From the NCBI RefSeq assembly GCF_000473205.1, contig NZ_KI421507.1:779934-843933 (forward strand): a DNA stretch of 64,000 bases, given 5' to 3'. Shown here one piece after another: positions 40,017 through 49,200 of this stretch (position 1 is its first letter; each line of letters opens with the position of its first letter). The notes under the pieces are model-generated. The model made no database searches. It had not been told where the DNA came from and was given only the letters and a program-made list of their open reading frames with translations. The stretch comes from Pseudophaeobacter arcticus DSM 23566. Lineage in GTDB: Bacteria; Pseudomonadota; Alphaproteobacteria; Rhodobacterales; Rhodobacteraceae. A program made the position numbers and the translations under genes.

Positions 40017-40937
40017 CTAATTTCGAGCCTGCCTCTTGATCGTCTCCATCGGGATCAACGCCCCCTTCTGGCCAATGACCTGAGCGGCCACCTGGTGCCC
40101 CAGCCCAACCGCCTGAGCAAGGGGCGCGCCTGTTGCGATGGCGGCAAGGAAGGCACCATTGAAACTATCGCCTGCGCCGGTCGTATCGACCGGCTCCACC
40201 TGTTCGAAGTGATCAAATATCTGGGTTTCACCATTCTGATGTCCGAGCACCTCGGCCCCGCCATTCTTGACCACGACACTTTCTGCGCCAAGCGCTGCAT
40301 AGCGGTTGATTGTGTCCCTGGGGGAGGCGTCACCAAATGCCCTGCGTTCATCGTCGAACGAGGGCAGGACTACGGTTGAAACGCGTGCCATCTCGGTCAA
40401 TGTGTCTGCTGCAATCTGCAGATTTTCCCAAAGCTTCGGTCGCAGATTTGGGTCGAAGGAAATCATCGCCCCTTCGCTTTTTCGCTGGCGCAGAACATCT
40501 ATCAGCGCGGTTCGTCCTGCGGGGGGCAATATTGCCAGCGTGATACCTGACACATGCAGGATCTGGGCCTCTGCGGTCAGCGCAAGAAGCTGGTCGGGAT
40601 CATCGGCCAGCGTGCGGGCTGCCGATGTTTCGCGCCAATAGGAAAAGCTGCGCTCGCCCTTCGTCAGCGAGATCAGGTACAGACCAACGGACCGGGTCGG
40701 ATGGGTCAGCACCCGGTCGGTTCCGATACCGTTTTCAGCAAGAAATTTCGGGATGCGTTGCGAGACTTCATCGGTGCCGATGCAGGTTCCGTAGGCGACC
40801 GCCCAGTCCGATGGCAGGCAGGCCCGCGCATACCAGGCCGTGTTCAGCGTATCACCCGCGATCCCCAGGCGCCAAAGCTCACCTCCGGCAGAGGCAAGTT
40901 CGAGCATACATTCGCCAATTGAGACAAAGCGCATCAT
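40017..40937 (-). CDS. kdgK: 2-dehydro-3-deoxygluconate kinase (PfkB family)
   Basis: This 306-residue PfkB/ribokinase-family protein has an N-terminal VSIGECMLELA and a C-terminal catalytic motif VDTTGAGDSFNGAFLAA (near residue 250). The FSYWRETSAARTL segment resembles KDG kinases. It phosphorylates 2-keto-3-deoxygluconate to KDPG, completing the route from UxuA. Its ATG overlaps the uxuB stop (ATGA), so translation is coupled. The KDPG aldolase gene is not in the window. Confidence 0.88.
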   Translation of the reverse strand: MMRFVSIGECMLELASAGGELWRLGIAGDTLNTAWYARACLPSDWAVAYGTCIGTDEVSQRIPKFLAENGIGTDRVLTHPTRSVGLYLISLTKGERSFSYWRETSAARTLADDPDQLLALTAEAQILHVSGITLAILPPAGRTALIDVLRQRKSEGAMISFDPNLRPKLWENLQIAADTLTEMARVSTVVLPSFDDERRAFGDASPRDTINRYAALGAESVVVKNGGAEVLGHQNGETQIFDHFEQVEPVDTTGAGDSFNGAFLAAIATGAPLAQAVGLGHQVAAQVIGQKGALIPMETIKRQARN

Positions 40938-42394
40938 GCCACCTCTCTTGAGATAACCTCGGCCATGGGCCGCGTCAGCATCTCCTGAAGAAGGGTCGTG
41001 ACCAGGTCCCAGAATGCTGCGTCCTGCGCGACGTCGCGCGGTACAAAGGAGGCGGCGCGCACAGCCTGAACAAGGTCTGGCGCGTGCTGACCTTGCGCCA
41101 TAGCCCGCAGGTCCGCGGCACGCGGGTCGCGCAGCTCATAGGGGGCGCAATCGTGAGTCGACAGCGACAGGTGGCGCAACCAGGCCGCAGTCGCAAAGGC
41201 AAATGCGCGGATATCGCCAGCATTGGCCCCTGCGTCAGGAACCGCCGAAAAAATACGCTGGGGCATCTTTTCCGAACCGTCCATCGCGATCTGAAACGTC
41301 GCATGCGCAAGGTGCGGGTTGCAAAAACGCTCTGCAAGCTGATTGGCGTAGGCGCCAAAATCGACGCCGGGCAATGGTGCCAGCGTGGCGGCCGCTGCCG
41401 ACAAGTGACGTGCAACCAGCCGCGACAGGTCTGGGTCGGCCATCACGTCCCGCACATATTGGTGTCCGGCTGCAAACCCGACATAAGCCAGCATCGAGTG
41501 GGCGCCGTTCAGCATGCGCAGTTTCATGTTTTCGTAAGGCCGCACGTCGCTGACAAAGACCGCACCACCGGCTTCCCACTTTGGTCGGCCCGTGGAGAAA
41601 TGGTCTTCGATCACCCATTGATGAAACCCCTCGGTTTCGATCGCAGCTTTGTCCCGGTAACCGGTCATGTGTTCGGCCAGATCCAGCGTCTCCTGGGTGG
41701 CGGCGGGCGTGATCCGGTCCACCATTGTGGATGGAAAGGCCACGTCCCGGGCGATATGATCAGCCAGATCGGGCGCTGCGCGACGTGCGAAATCCACCAG
41801 CAGCCCGCGCAGAATACGCCCGTTTTCCGGCAGATTATCGCAACACAGGACTGTAAATGGCGCCCGCCCCAAAGCACGTCTTTGCCCAAGCGCCCAGACC
41901 AGCAGGCCCACCACCCCCTGCGCTTCTGAGGGCCGTTTGAGGTCCTGCGCGATTGCCGGGTGTGTGGGGTCGACGCCCCCCGTTGCACGGTTCAAACCGT
42001 AGCCTTTTTCCGTCACGGTGATTGATACGATCCGTGTCTCGGCGGCCAGGAGCGCGGCCTCGACTGCTTCCCTGTCTGTTTTCAGACAGTAGGCTGCGGC
42101 TATGGCCCCGATGACGCGTGCCCGGCTGCCCGAGGCATCCCGTTCGATCAGCGTGTAGAGACCGTTTTGGGGCTGAAGCTCTTCTGATGGCGCTGCGCTG
42201 CGCAGGCTGACGCCGATAATTCGCCAATCGCCGCCCGTTTGGGAGAGGGCGCTGTCGGTATAGACGGCCTGATGTGCTTTGTGGAATGCACCCAGACCAA
42301 TATGTACAATCCCGACACCGTGATTGTCTCTTTGGTAGTCAGGCAGGCGAACTGTGTCGGGCATCCCTTCGGTACTGGTCATTCTGCGGATCAT
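40934..42394 (-). CDS. uxuB: Fructuronate reductase (D-mannonate oxidoreductase)
   Basis: This 486-residue long-chain mannitol-dehydrogenase family protein begins with a Rossmann motif (GIVHIGLGAFHKAHQAVY). FTVLCCDNLPENGRIL, the catalytic-site motif KLRMLNGAHSMLAYVG and the middle segment FPSTMVDRITPAA are characteristic. It interconverts D-fructuronate and D-mannonate with NAD(H). The start at 42394 overlaps the uxuA stop by ATGA; a longer open frame exists inside uxuA but is not used. Confidence 0.92.
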   Translation of the reverse strand: MIRRMTSTEGMPDTVRLPDYQRDNHGVGIVHIGLGAFHKAHQAVYTDSALSQTGGDWRIIGVSLRSAAPSEELQPQNGLYTLIERDASGSRARVIGAIAAAYCLKTDREAVEAALLAAETRIVSITVTEKGYGLNRATGGVDPTHPAIAQDLKRPSEAQGVVGLLVWALGQRRALGRAPFTVLCCDNLPENGRILRGLLVDFARRAAPDLADHIARDVAFPSTMVDRITPAATQETLDLAEHMTGYRDKAAIETEGFHQWVIEDHFSTGRPKWEAGGAVFVSDVRPYENMKLRMLNGAHSMLAYVGFAAGHQYVRDVMADPDLSRLVARHLSAAAATLAPLPGVDFGAYANQLAERFCNPHLAHATFQIAMDGSEKMPQRIFSAVPDAGANAGDIRAFAFATAAWLRHLSLSTHDCAPYELRDPRAADLRAMAQGQHAPDLVQAVRAASFVPRDVAQDAAFWDLVTTLLQEMLTRPMAEVISREVA

Positions 42395-43602
42395 GGCAGC
42401 GCACGCGCGTATTGCAGGCCCGCAATTGCGCCGCGCAGCTCGGCAAGCCCCTTCAGCCGACCGATAGCCGGATAACCGGGCTGCGCCTTGCGCTGCAGAT
42501 CGCCGAGAATGTCCTGGCCGTGGTCGGGGCGGAACGGGATTGACCAATCCTCCCTGCCATCCGCACGGCGTCGCTCCTCTTCGGTCAGGACCGCTGCAAT
42601 CAAGGCGATCATATCCGTGTCACCAGCAAGGTGCTCGTCCTCGAAAAACGAACCAAAAACGGCATCGCTTTCGCGTTTTACGTTCCGCAAGTGCAGGAAA
42701 TGGACCCGGTCACCCAAGCGGTGCATCATGCCGGGCAGGTCATTGTCCGACCGCGCACCAAGCGACCCCGAGCACAGTGTAATCCCGTTGGCGCGCCGGT
42801 CCACGGCCTGCATAACGGCCGAAAACTGGGCCTCTGTCGACATGATGCGGGGCAAACCAAGAAGCGGCACAGGTGGATCGTCGGGATGGCAGCAAAGACG
42901 CATCCCAAGCTCTTCGGCAACCGGAACCACCTCTTGGAGAAAATCGATCAGGTGCTGGCGCAGGCGGTCTTCGTCAATGGCCCTGTATTCGGCAATGTGT
43001 TGGCGCACGTCTTCAAGCGAGAAACTTTCAACAGCTCCCGGCAGCCCGAAAACGACGTTTTTCGCGAGTTCTGCGCGGCGTGCCTCGCTCATGGCCTTAA
43101 AGCGTAGTGTCGCTTCTTCTCGCAGGGCTTGATCAAAATCCGCCGCCGCACCGTCGCGTGCTAGAATGTGCAAATCGAAGGCGGCGAAATCCACCAGATC
43201 GAACCGCATGCAGGTTGCCCCCGACGGCCGCGACCACGCCAGGTCCGTGCGGGTCCAGTCCAATACGGGCATGAAATTGTAGCAGATCACCGCGATCCCA
43301 GCCTCGGCGAGGTTGCGCAGGCTTTGCTTGTAAGCCTCAATATGCGCGCGCCAGTCGCCGGTCTGTTTTTTGATGTCCTCCGATACGGGGAGGCTTTCAA
43401 CAACCGCCCATTCTAGACCTGAGGGGCTGCCATTGCGCATGGTGGCGATCTCTTGCTGCCGCTGTCTGATGTCCGCCGGTGACCAAATGTCTCCGGTGGG
43501 GACGTGGTGCAAGGCCGATACAATCCCTTCGACTCCAGCTTGCCGCGTATCGTCAATAGACACGAGGTCCTTGGGGCCAAACCAACGCCATGTCTGCTTC
43601 AT
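42391..43602 (-). CDS. uxuA: Mannonate dehydratase
   Basis: This 403-residue TIM-barrel enzyme dehydrates D-mannonate to 2-keto-3-deoxygluconate. It starts MKQTWRWFGPKDLVSIDDTRQAG, the usual UxuA N-terminus, with GIVSALHHVPTGDIW and metal-site segments LRLCCHPDDPPVPLLGLPRI-like (GMRLCCHPDDPP) and VHFLHLRNVKRE. GGAGGA precedes the ATG at 43602. It is the first gene of the uxuA-uxuB-kdgK operon and is divergent from the GntR gene. Confidence 0.94.
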   Translation of the reverse strand: MKQTWRWFGPKDLVSIDDTRQAGVEGIVSALHHVPTGDIWSPADIRQRQQEIATMRNGSPSGLEWAVVESLPVSEDIKKQTGDWRAHIEAYKQSLRNLAEAGIAVICYNFMPVLDWTRTDLAWSRPSGATCMRFDLVDFAAFDLHILARDGAAADFDQALREEATLRFKAMSEARRAELAKNVVFGLPGAVESFSLEDVRQHIAEYRAIDEDRLRQHLIDFLQEVVPVAEELGMRLCCHPDDPPVPLLGLPRIMSTEAQFSAVMQAVDRRANGITLCSGSLGARSDNDLPGMMHRLGDRVHFLHLRNVKRESDAVFGSFFEDEHLAGDTDMIALIAAVLTEEERRRADGREDWSIPFRPDHGQDILGDLQRKAQPGYPAIGRLKGLAELRGAIAGLQYARALP

Positions 43603-43634
43603 CTGTTTTCCTCCCGAGTCGTCTGCGATCACTC

Positions 43635-43681
43635 TACCATCACCATTAGTTGCTGACTAGTATGGAAGTATGGTAATCAGC
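43635..43681. promoter_or_regulatory. Candidate GntR (UxuR-like) operator
   Basis: Two overlapping inverted repeats lie in the 99-bp divergent gap between uxuA and the GntR gene: TACCAT/ATGGTA (43635-43640 and 43670-43675), and GCTGACTA/TAATCAGC (43652-43659 and 43674-43681, one mismatch). Their position is right for joint control of both transcripts by the GntR-family protein. Confidence 0.45.
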
Positions 43682-43701
43682 GGCAGGGAGGACGGCGAAT
43701 C

Positions 43702-44448
43702 ATGACAGCTCAGGGGCTCATTGCGAGTGATCTCAACCCATCTGCCGCGATATCGCCGCAGGTTTATGCCCAGTTGCGCGAAGCGATTATTCGCAACCGG
43801 TTTTCCCCAGGTGACCGTATTTCAGAAAGCGAGATCGCGCGCACCTGGTCGATCAGCCGTCAGCCGGTTCGCGAAGCCTTCATCAAGTTGGCGGGCGAGG
43901 GGTTGGTCGCTATCTTGCCGCAGCGTGGGACGGTCATCACAAAAATCGGCTATGGCGCGGTTCTGGACGCGCGGTTCCTGCGCGAGGCGATTGAGGCTGA
44001 TATCGTGGCGATCCTTGCCACCCAACCCGACCCGGCAGTGATCCGCGAACTCCGCGAACAGCTTGCGGCGCAAGAGGCGGTGATCCGCACTGATCCAATG
44101 GATTTCATAGGGCTGGATGATCAGTTTCACCGAACGTTGGCGGATGCCGCCGGCAAGGTCGGCGCCTGGCGTCTGATCGAGGGACTGAAGTCGCAGATGG
44201 ACCGCGTGCGGTATCTGTCACTGGGTCACTTTCCGGTAATGAAGCTGGTCGAACAACACAAAGCGGTGGTGGACCGCATAGAAATTGGCGACCCGCAAAG
44301 TGCCAATGCGGCCATCAGGGGTCATCTGCGCGAGGTCCTAAGTGACCTGCCGCAGATCCTGGAGGCCAATCCCGACTTTTTTGACCTGACGAACGGGGAA
44401 ATCCCGCAACCGGTCAATGCGCCAATCCAAGGAGGAGAAGACAAATGA
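43702..44448 (+). CDS. GntR family (FCD) transcriptional regulator
   Basis: This 248-residue protein has an N-terminal winged helix (QVYAQLREAIIRNRFSPGDRISESEIA and SRQPVREAFIKLAGEGLVAILPQRG, about residues 15-85) and an FCD effector domain with metal-site features (LDDQFHRTLADAA). It resembles UxuR/ExuR-type regulators of hexuronate genes. GGGAGGA precedes the ATG. Its stop overlaps the dctP start (ATGA), so it is the first gene of the transport operon. Confidence 0.9.
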   Translation: MTAQGLIASDLNPSAAISPQVYAQLREAIIRNRFSPGDRISESEIARTWSISRQPVREAFIKLAGEGLVAILPQRGTVITKIGYGAVLDARFLREAIEADIVAILATQPDPAVIRELREQLAAQEAVIRTDPMDFIGLDDQFHRTLADAAGKVGAWRLIEGLKSQMDRVRYLSLGHFPVMKLVEQHKAVVDRIEIGDPQSANAAIRGHLREVLSDLPQILEANPDFFDLTNGEIPQPVNAPIQGGEDK

Positions 44449-45416
44449 CGTTTAACTGGAAAAAGACGATCGCTGCGGCAAGCCTTGCTGCATTGACTGC
44501 CATGCCGGCCTATGCGCAGGAAATGACCTTGAAGCTGGGCCATCTCGCCAACGAAGATAACCCGTGGCACCTCGCCTCGGTGAAGTTCGGCGAAGAGCTG
44601 GCAGCGCTGACCGAGGGCCGCATCGCGGTCGAAGTGTTCCCAAACGAGAGCCTTGGCAAGGAAATCGACCTGATCAACGGTATGCAGCTTGGCACGGTGG
44701 ACATGACCATCACCGGTGAAAGCCTGCAGAACTGGGCGCCGCTTGCGGCGCTGCTGGCCGTGCCCTATGCCTATCGTTCGATCGAACATATGGACGAGGT
44801 TGCCTCTGGTGAGATCGGCGACCAGATCAAGGCGCAGATTGTGGAAAAAGCACAAATCCGCCCCATCGGGTATTTTGCGCGCGGGCCGCGGAACCTCACG
44901 TCGAACCGCCCGATTGCCCATCCGGATGATTTGAACGGCCTGAAGATGCGTGTGCCGAACGTGCCTTTGTTTGTCGATACCTGGCAGGCACTTGGCGCGA
45001 ACCCAGGCCCGATGGCATTCTCCGAAGTCTTCACCTCGCTGCAGAACGGTACGATTGAAGCCCAGGAAAATCCGCTGGCTCTGATCCGGTCGGCCAGCTT
45101 CAATGAAGTGCAGAGCCATGTAAACTTGACCGAGCATGTGCGCTCGTGGATTTATCTGACGATTGCTGAATCCACCTGGAGCAAGTTGTCCGCAGACGAT
45201 CAGGCTGCCGTCATGGAAGCCGCAGCCCGTGCACAGGCCTATGAGCGCGAACTGTTCAATGACTCGATTGCAGCTGATCGCGCCTATCTCGAAGAAAAAG
45301 GCATGACCTTTGTCGAGGTCGATGGCGCCGCCTTCCAAGCCGCCGCCAAGGACGCGGTCCTGAAGAACGTCAACGATGAGATCAAGCCGATCGTTGAAGG
45401 CCTGTTCTCCAAGTAA
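44445..45416 (+). CDS. dctP: TRAP transporter solute-binding protein (DctP family)
   Basis: This 323-residue periplasmic binding protein has a signal peptide ending at MPAYAQ (about residue 25). DctP hallmarks are LGHLANEDNPWHLASVKFGEEL, RGPRNLTSNRPIAHPDDLNGLKMRVPN (the conserved arginine pair that grips the substrate carboxylate) and MAFSEVFTSLQNGTIEAQENPL. The genes beside it suggest a hexonate or hexuronate. Translationally coupled to the GntR gene. Confidence 0.92.
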   Translation: MTFNWKKTIAAASLAALTAMPAYAQEMTLKLGHLANEDNPWHLASVKFGEELAALTEGRIAVEVFPNESLGKEIDLINGMQLGTVDMTITGESLQNWAPLAALLAVPYAYRSIEHMDEVASGEIGDQIKAQIVEKAQIRPIGYFARGPRNLTSNRPIAHPDDLNGLKMRVPNVPLFVDTWQALGANPGPMAFSEVFTSLQNGTIEAQENPLALIRSASFNEVQSHVNLTEHVRSWIYLTIAESTWSKLSADDQAAVMEAAARAQAYERELFNDSIAADRAYLEEKGMTFVEVDGAAFQAAAKDAVLKNVNDEIKPIVEGLFSK

Positions 45417-45475
45417 CTCAGGACATGCGGTGCCTCTTTGGGGCGCCGCATCACACTCCAGCCGAGGACACCCTG

Positions 45476-45982
45476 ATGGGACGCATCGACAAGATAATTC
45501 ACCTGACAACGCGTCTGGCGCAGTGGGGCGTGGGGCTGTCCTTTGCCGTTCTGATCGCAACCGTCCTGTTGCAGGTCGGCGGTCGCCTGACCGGCCTGTC
45601 CTTTGTCTGGACCGAAGAGCTGACCCGCTATGCGTTGCTTTTCATGGTGGCATTTGGCATCGGACTTTCGTTTCGCACCGGTGATCTGGTCAACGTGGAT
45701 GTGGTCTGTGAAGTCCTGCCGGGCCGTGGGCCCTGGGTCTTGCGCCTGATCTCTGCCTTGGTGACCGGCGGGCTGGCGCTGTACTTGCTCGTGCCCGCGT
45801 GGCGGTATGTCTCTATCGGCGCCCTGCAGACCTCACCGGCGCTGGGGCTGCGCATGGATTTTGTGCACCTGACGGTCTGGCTTCTGCTCCTGTTTCTCGC
45901 GGTGTTTGCCGCGTTGCGGGTGCTTGGCATGCTGACTGGCGCCGAAAACGGGTTACCCCAAAAAGCAGAGGAGGAGGTCTGA
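45476..45982 (+). CDS. dctQ: TRAP transporter small permease (DctQ family)
   Basis: This 168-residue protein has four membrane helices. The typical DctQ motif FVWTEELTRYALLFMVAFGIGLSFR (the WxEELxRYxL signature) lies near residue 45. It pairs with DctM to couple transport to the sodium gradient. The ATG at 45476 is preferred because GAGGA lies six bases before it; an earlier in-frame ATG (45425) has no such site. Confidence 0.9.
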   Translation: MGRIDKIIHLTTRLAQWGVGLSFAVLIATVLLQVGGRLTGLSFVWTEELTRYALLFMVAFGIGLSFRTGDLVNVDVVCEVLPGRGPWVLRLISALVTGGLALYLLVPAWRYVSIGALQTSPALGLRMDFVHLTVWLLLLFLAVFAALRVLGMLTGAENGLPQKAEEEV

Positions 45983-45985
45983 GGG

Positions 45986-47263
45986 ATGGATGTCGCTGTA
46001 TTGTTCATCGTCTTCATAGGCGGGCTGATCGTCGGAATACCCGTGGCCGTCACGCTGGGCGTATCATCGCTGGCCTATCTGCTGATTGCGGGCATCCCAG
46101 TGGTGGTCATGCCGCAGAAAATGTATGCTGGAATGGACGTTTTTGTTCTGCTGTCCATTCCGGGTTTCATCCTCGCGGGCAACTTGATGAACCGGGGCGG
46201 GATCACCCAACGCATCATCAGGTTTGCAAATTCGCTGGTGGGCTGGATCACGGGTGGTCTGGGATTGACCAACATTTCTGCCTCGATGCTGTTTGGCGGC
46301 ATTACCGGCACGGCTGTGGCTGACGCGGCTTCCATCGGCGGTGTCATGATCCCGGGCATGAAAAAGGCTGGGTATCCAGCGGATTTCTCCGCTGCGGTCA
46401 CTGCCGCATCGTCGACCGTTGGACCGATCATTCCCCCCTCGGTGCCGATGATCATCGTTGGCGCCCTCTCTGGTATCTCGGTTGGACAAATGTTCTTGGC
46501 CGGTGCGGTGCCTGGTATCCTCATGGGCGTCGCAATGATGGTCACGGCCTATGTGATCTCTGTCCGCAAGAACTTCCCCCGTCAAGAATGGCAAGGCTTC
46601 GGAGAAGTCGCACGCGCGTTCGCGGGGGCATTCTGGGCCTTGGCGATGACCTTCCTGATCATCTACGGGCTGCTTTCTGGCCTCGCCACTCCAACGGAAA
46701 CCGCCATTGTGGCTTCGGTCTATGCCTTTATTGTCGGGGCCTTCATCTACCGTGAACTGCCCGTCGCCAAGCTGCCAGGCATCCTGGTTGAAAGCGGAAC
46801 TTCGGCTGCGGGCATTCTTGCGCTGGTAGGTTTTGCCAATGTCTTTGGCTGGATACTGGTGTCGGAACGTATCCCGCAGGCCATCGCCGATGGCGTTCTT
46901 GGCATTACCGACAATCGGTTCCTGGTCATCCTGATGATCAACTTGTTGCTGCTTGTTGTGGGCATGTTCATGGAGACCATCGCGGCACTGATCATCTTGT
47001 TTGTGCCACTTCTGTCATTGGCCGAAGCGGTTGGGATCGATCCATTGCATTTCGCCACTTTCGCTGTGCTGAACTTGATGATTGGGTTGACCACGCCGCC
47101 GGTGGGTGTCTGCCTCTTTGTATGCGCAGGCATTGCGCGTCTTCCCCTGATGCCAGTTATCAAGGCAATCATGCCTTTCCTTTTGACCAATATCGCCGTC
47201 CTGCTGGCTGTGTCTTACATCCCGGCATTGGCGACTTGGTTGCCCTCCCTCCTGATCAAATGA
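45986..47263 (+). CDS. dctM: TRAP transporter large permease (DctM family)
   Basis: This 425-residue membrane protein has about 12 helices and DctM motifs: VFVLLSIPGFILAGNLMNRGG, LFGGITGTAVADAASIGGVMIPGM, AASSTVGPIIPPSVPMIIVG and the late NLMIGLTTPPVGVCLFV. A strong AGAGGAGGAG site lies upstream, and the gene starts three bases after dctQ. It forms the transport channel of the TRAP system. Confidence 0.94.
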   Translation: MDVAVLFIVFIGGLIVGIPVAVTLGVSSLAYLLIAGIPVVVMPQKMYAGMDVFVLLSIPGFILAGNLMNRGGITQRIIRFANSLVGWITGGLGLTNISASMLFGGITGTAVADAASIGGVMIPGMKKAGYPADFSAAVTAASSTVGPIIPPSVPMIIVGALSGISVGQMFLAGAVPGILMGVAMMVTAYVISVRKNFPRQEWQGFGEVARAFAGAFWALAMTFLIIYGLLSGLATPTETAIVASVYAFIVGAFIYRELPVAKLPGILVESGTSAAGILALVGFANVFGWILVSERIPQAIADGVLGITDNRFLVILMINLLLLVVGMFMETIAALIILFVPLLSLAEAVGIDPLHFATFAVLNLMIGLTTPPVGVCLFVCAGIARLPLMPVIKAIMPFLLTNIAVLLAVSYIPALATWLPSLLIK

Positions 47264-47271
47264 GGCTCTGA

Positions 47272-48315
47272 ATGAAAACCCGTGTTTGCCGCCTTTACGG
47301 AGAAAACGACCTTCGCATTGAAACGGAAACTGCTCCCAAGCCGGGGGCGGGGCAGGTCCTTTTGTCCATTGCGGCAGGTGGCATCTGTGGATCGGACATG
47401 CATTACCTGAGCCAAGGTGGCATTGGCACAATCCGCGTAACTGAACCGATAATTCTGGGTCATGAAGCCTCCGGTCGGGTGTTGGGCACAGGGGCGGGCG
47501 TGACAAAGCTCGCCGCGGGTGATGCCGTTGCGATCAATCCAAGCCGCTCCTGTGGCACCTGCCGCTTTTGCACCGAAGGGCTCTATATGCATTGCATGAA
47601 TATGCGCTTCAACGGCTCTGCTATGCGGCTTCCCCATGAACAGGGGCTGTTTCGCGATTGTCTGGTGGTCGAAGCCGCGCAGTGCATAAAGGTGCCCGTT
47701 GATGCCGACCTAGGTGCCGTTGCCTGCGCAGAGCCTCTGGCAGTCTGTTTGCATGCTGCCCGTATCGCAGGTGATATCGCTGGCAAACGCGTTCTCATCA
47801 CTGGAGCAGGTCCCATCGGAGCGCTTTGTACGGCTGTTGCTGCACATGAAGGAGCGTCCGAGATTGTCGTGACTGATCTGCAGGATGCGGCACTGGAGGT
47901 TGCTGCCCGCATGGGCGCAACGCGCTGCATCAACGTGATGCGCGACAGCGCTGCACTGGCCGAATATGAAGCGGACAAAGGGCATTTCGACCTTGTCTTT
48001 GAGTGCTCTGCTGTCGAATCTGCAATACGTTCGGCAATTGCGTCGCTGCGCCCACGCGGAACCCTGGTTCAGGTTGGTGTTGCTGGCGACACAGCGATGC
48101 CGATGAACGCAATTGTTGCAAAAGAAATAACATTGCAGGGCTCTTTCCGGTTCCATGAGGAATTTGGTCAAGCGGTCGATGCAATCACCTCCGGGCGGAT
48201 CAACGTGCTACCGATCATCACGCAACGCTTTCCTCTGGATCAGGCAAGCGAAGCCTTTGCGGTGGCGGCAGATCGGTCCCAAGCCGTAAAAGTTCATTTG
48301 AACTTTTCGAGGTGA
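47272..48315 (+). CDS. Zinc alcohol dehydrogenase, L-idonate/L-gulonate 5-dehydrogenase-like
   Basis: This 347-residue medium-chain dehydrogenase keeps the catalytic zinc ligands (GGICGSDMHY and LGHEASG) and the four-cysteine structural zinc site (CGTCRFCTEGLYMHC). The nucleotide site is VLITGAGPIGALCTAVA. It resembles L-idonate 5-dehydrogenase. In this locus the oxidation of L-gulonate to D-fructuronate would feed straight into UxuB; oxidation of L-idonate to 5-ketogluconate is the alternative. It is the last gene of the gntR-dctPQM operon, 8 bp after dctM. Confidence 0.8.
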   Translation: MKTRVCRLYGENDLRIETETAPKPGAGQVLLSIAAGGICGSDMHYLSQGGIGTIRVTEPIILGHEASGRVLGTGAGVTKLAAGDAVAINPSRSCGTCRFCTEGLYMHCMNMRFNGSAMRLPHEQGLFRDCLVVEAAQCIKVPVDADLGAVACAEPLAVCLHAARIAGDIAGKRVLITGAGPIGALCTAVAAHEGASEIVVTDLQDAALEVAARMGATRCINVMRDSAALAEYEADKGHFDLVFECSAVESAIRSAIASLRPRGTLVQVGVAGDTAMPMNAIVAKEITLQGSFRFHEEFGQAVDAITSGRINVLPIITQRFPLDQASEAFAVAADRSQAVKVHLNFSR

Positions 48316-48597
48316 ATGGAGGTCAAGGGGCGCAAAGGCGGTTCTTCACACCGTGAGCCCCTTTCAGTTTGAGTTGCCCAAGTGTGGCTGCGTTGTTTGT
48401 AAGCCTCGATACGGCAACCGGAAATCAGCCAGTTTCTCCCGCCTCGAACCGGTTTTGCCCGAAGCATGAGGAATGTCTTGCCACCAGTCGGGTGGCTAAA
48501 ATCGAATGGTGTTGGTCAAATCACGGAAAGGGGCACGTTGCTGCGTGCTATGGGCCGGGAGCGGGGCAGGGCCCTGAATGGAGAGGAGGTTGCTTAT

Positions 48598-49200
48598 CTA
48601 TCCTACCATGAAGACATCATATCGCGTTGTTTTGCCGCGAATTTGGTGTGTACACGCCTGAACGCCTTCTATTGGATCGGCTTTGGCTGGCCATTTGAGA
48701 ACCACCCGTTTGCGCGCATGTTGTATCGCCACCCGCACTAGATCCGCAGCGTCATCGTCAGTGCCGACGATGTCCCGAACTTGCCGCAACTCCCGTTTCA
48801 CCAGGGCTGATTTCTTTCGTGCAGGGTGCATTGGATCTATCAAAATGGCATCTCCGGACAGTTTGGGGATCAGGTCTTTGGCGTCTCCCTTCAAAAGGGT
48901 CATGCGACCAATAATCTCGCGAAACTGGCCCCCCTCTTTCTCGGCACGTTCCATCCCTTGCATCAGCAATGCATGCATTTTTTCTGAACGCTCAATCAAT
49001 GTCACTTGCGCCCCCAAGGAGGCTAAGAGAAATGAGTCCCGCCCCAGCCCGGCTGTTGCATCAATAACCGTGGGCGTTTTGCCCGCGCGCAGCCCTATTG
49101 CTTTTGCCAGGTCTTGACCACGACCGCCGCCGAACCGAAGCCGGTGCGCCACTGGTCCTTCGACAAAATCGACCCTCAGTTCTGCCTCAACCTGTTTCAA
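48598..49200 (-). CDS. rsmJ: 16S rRNA (guanine-1516-N2)-methyltransferase RsmJ, short form
   Basis: The product (200 residues) matches the SAM-dependent RsmJ/YhiQ core: LRFGGGRGQDLAKAIGL, the SAM-binding VIDATAGLGRDSFLLASLG, and ILIDPMHPARKKSALVKRELRQVRDIVG. It lacks the first 55 or so residues of the E. coli protein. The only start is TTG at 49200, with a stop one codon upstream, so the short form is real or the 5' end is lost. The 282 bp between it and the convergent dehydrogenase gene hold no recognised gene. Confidence 0.8.
   Translation of the reverse strand: MKQVEAELRVDFVEGPVAHRLRFGGGRGQDLAKAIGLRAGKTPTVIDATAGLGRDSFLLASLGAQVTLIERSEKMHALLMQGMERAEKEGGQFREIIGRMTLLKGDAKDLIPKLSGDAILIDPMHPARKKSALVKRELRQVRDIVGTDDDAADLVRVAIQHARKRVVLKWPAKADPIEGVQACTHQIRGKTTRYDVFMVG

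Noticed and set aside
44322..45560. Minus-strand open frame of 412 codons opposite dctP
   Set aside because: It is antisense to the DctP gene and has no ribosome site or family match.
48369..48741. Two short plus-strand frames after the dehydrogenase gene
   Set aside because: They overlap rsmJ antisense and show no domain or ribosome site.
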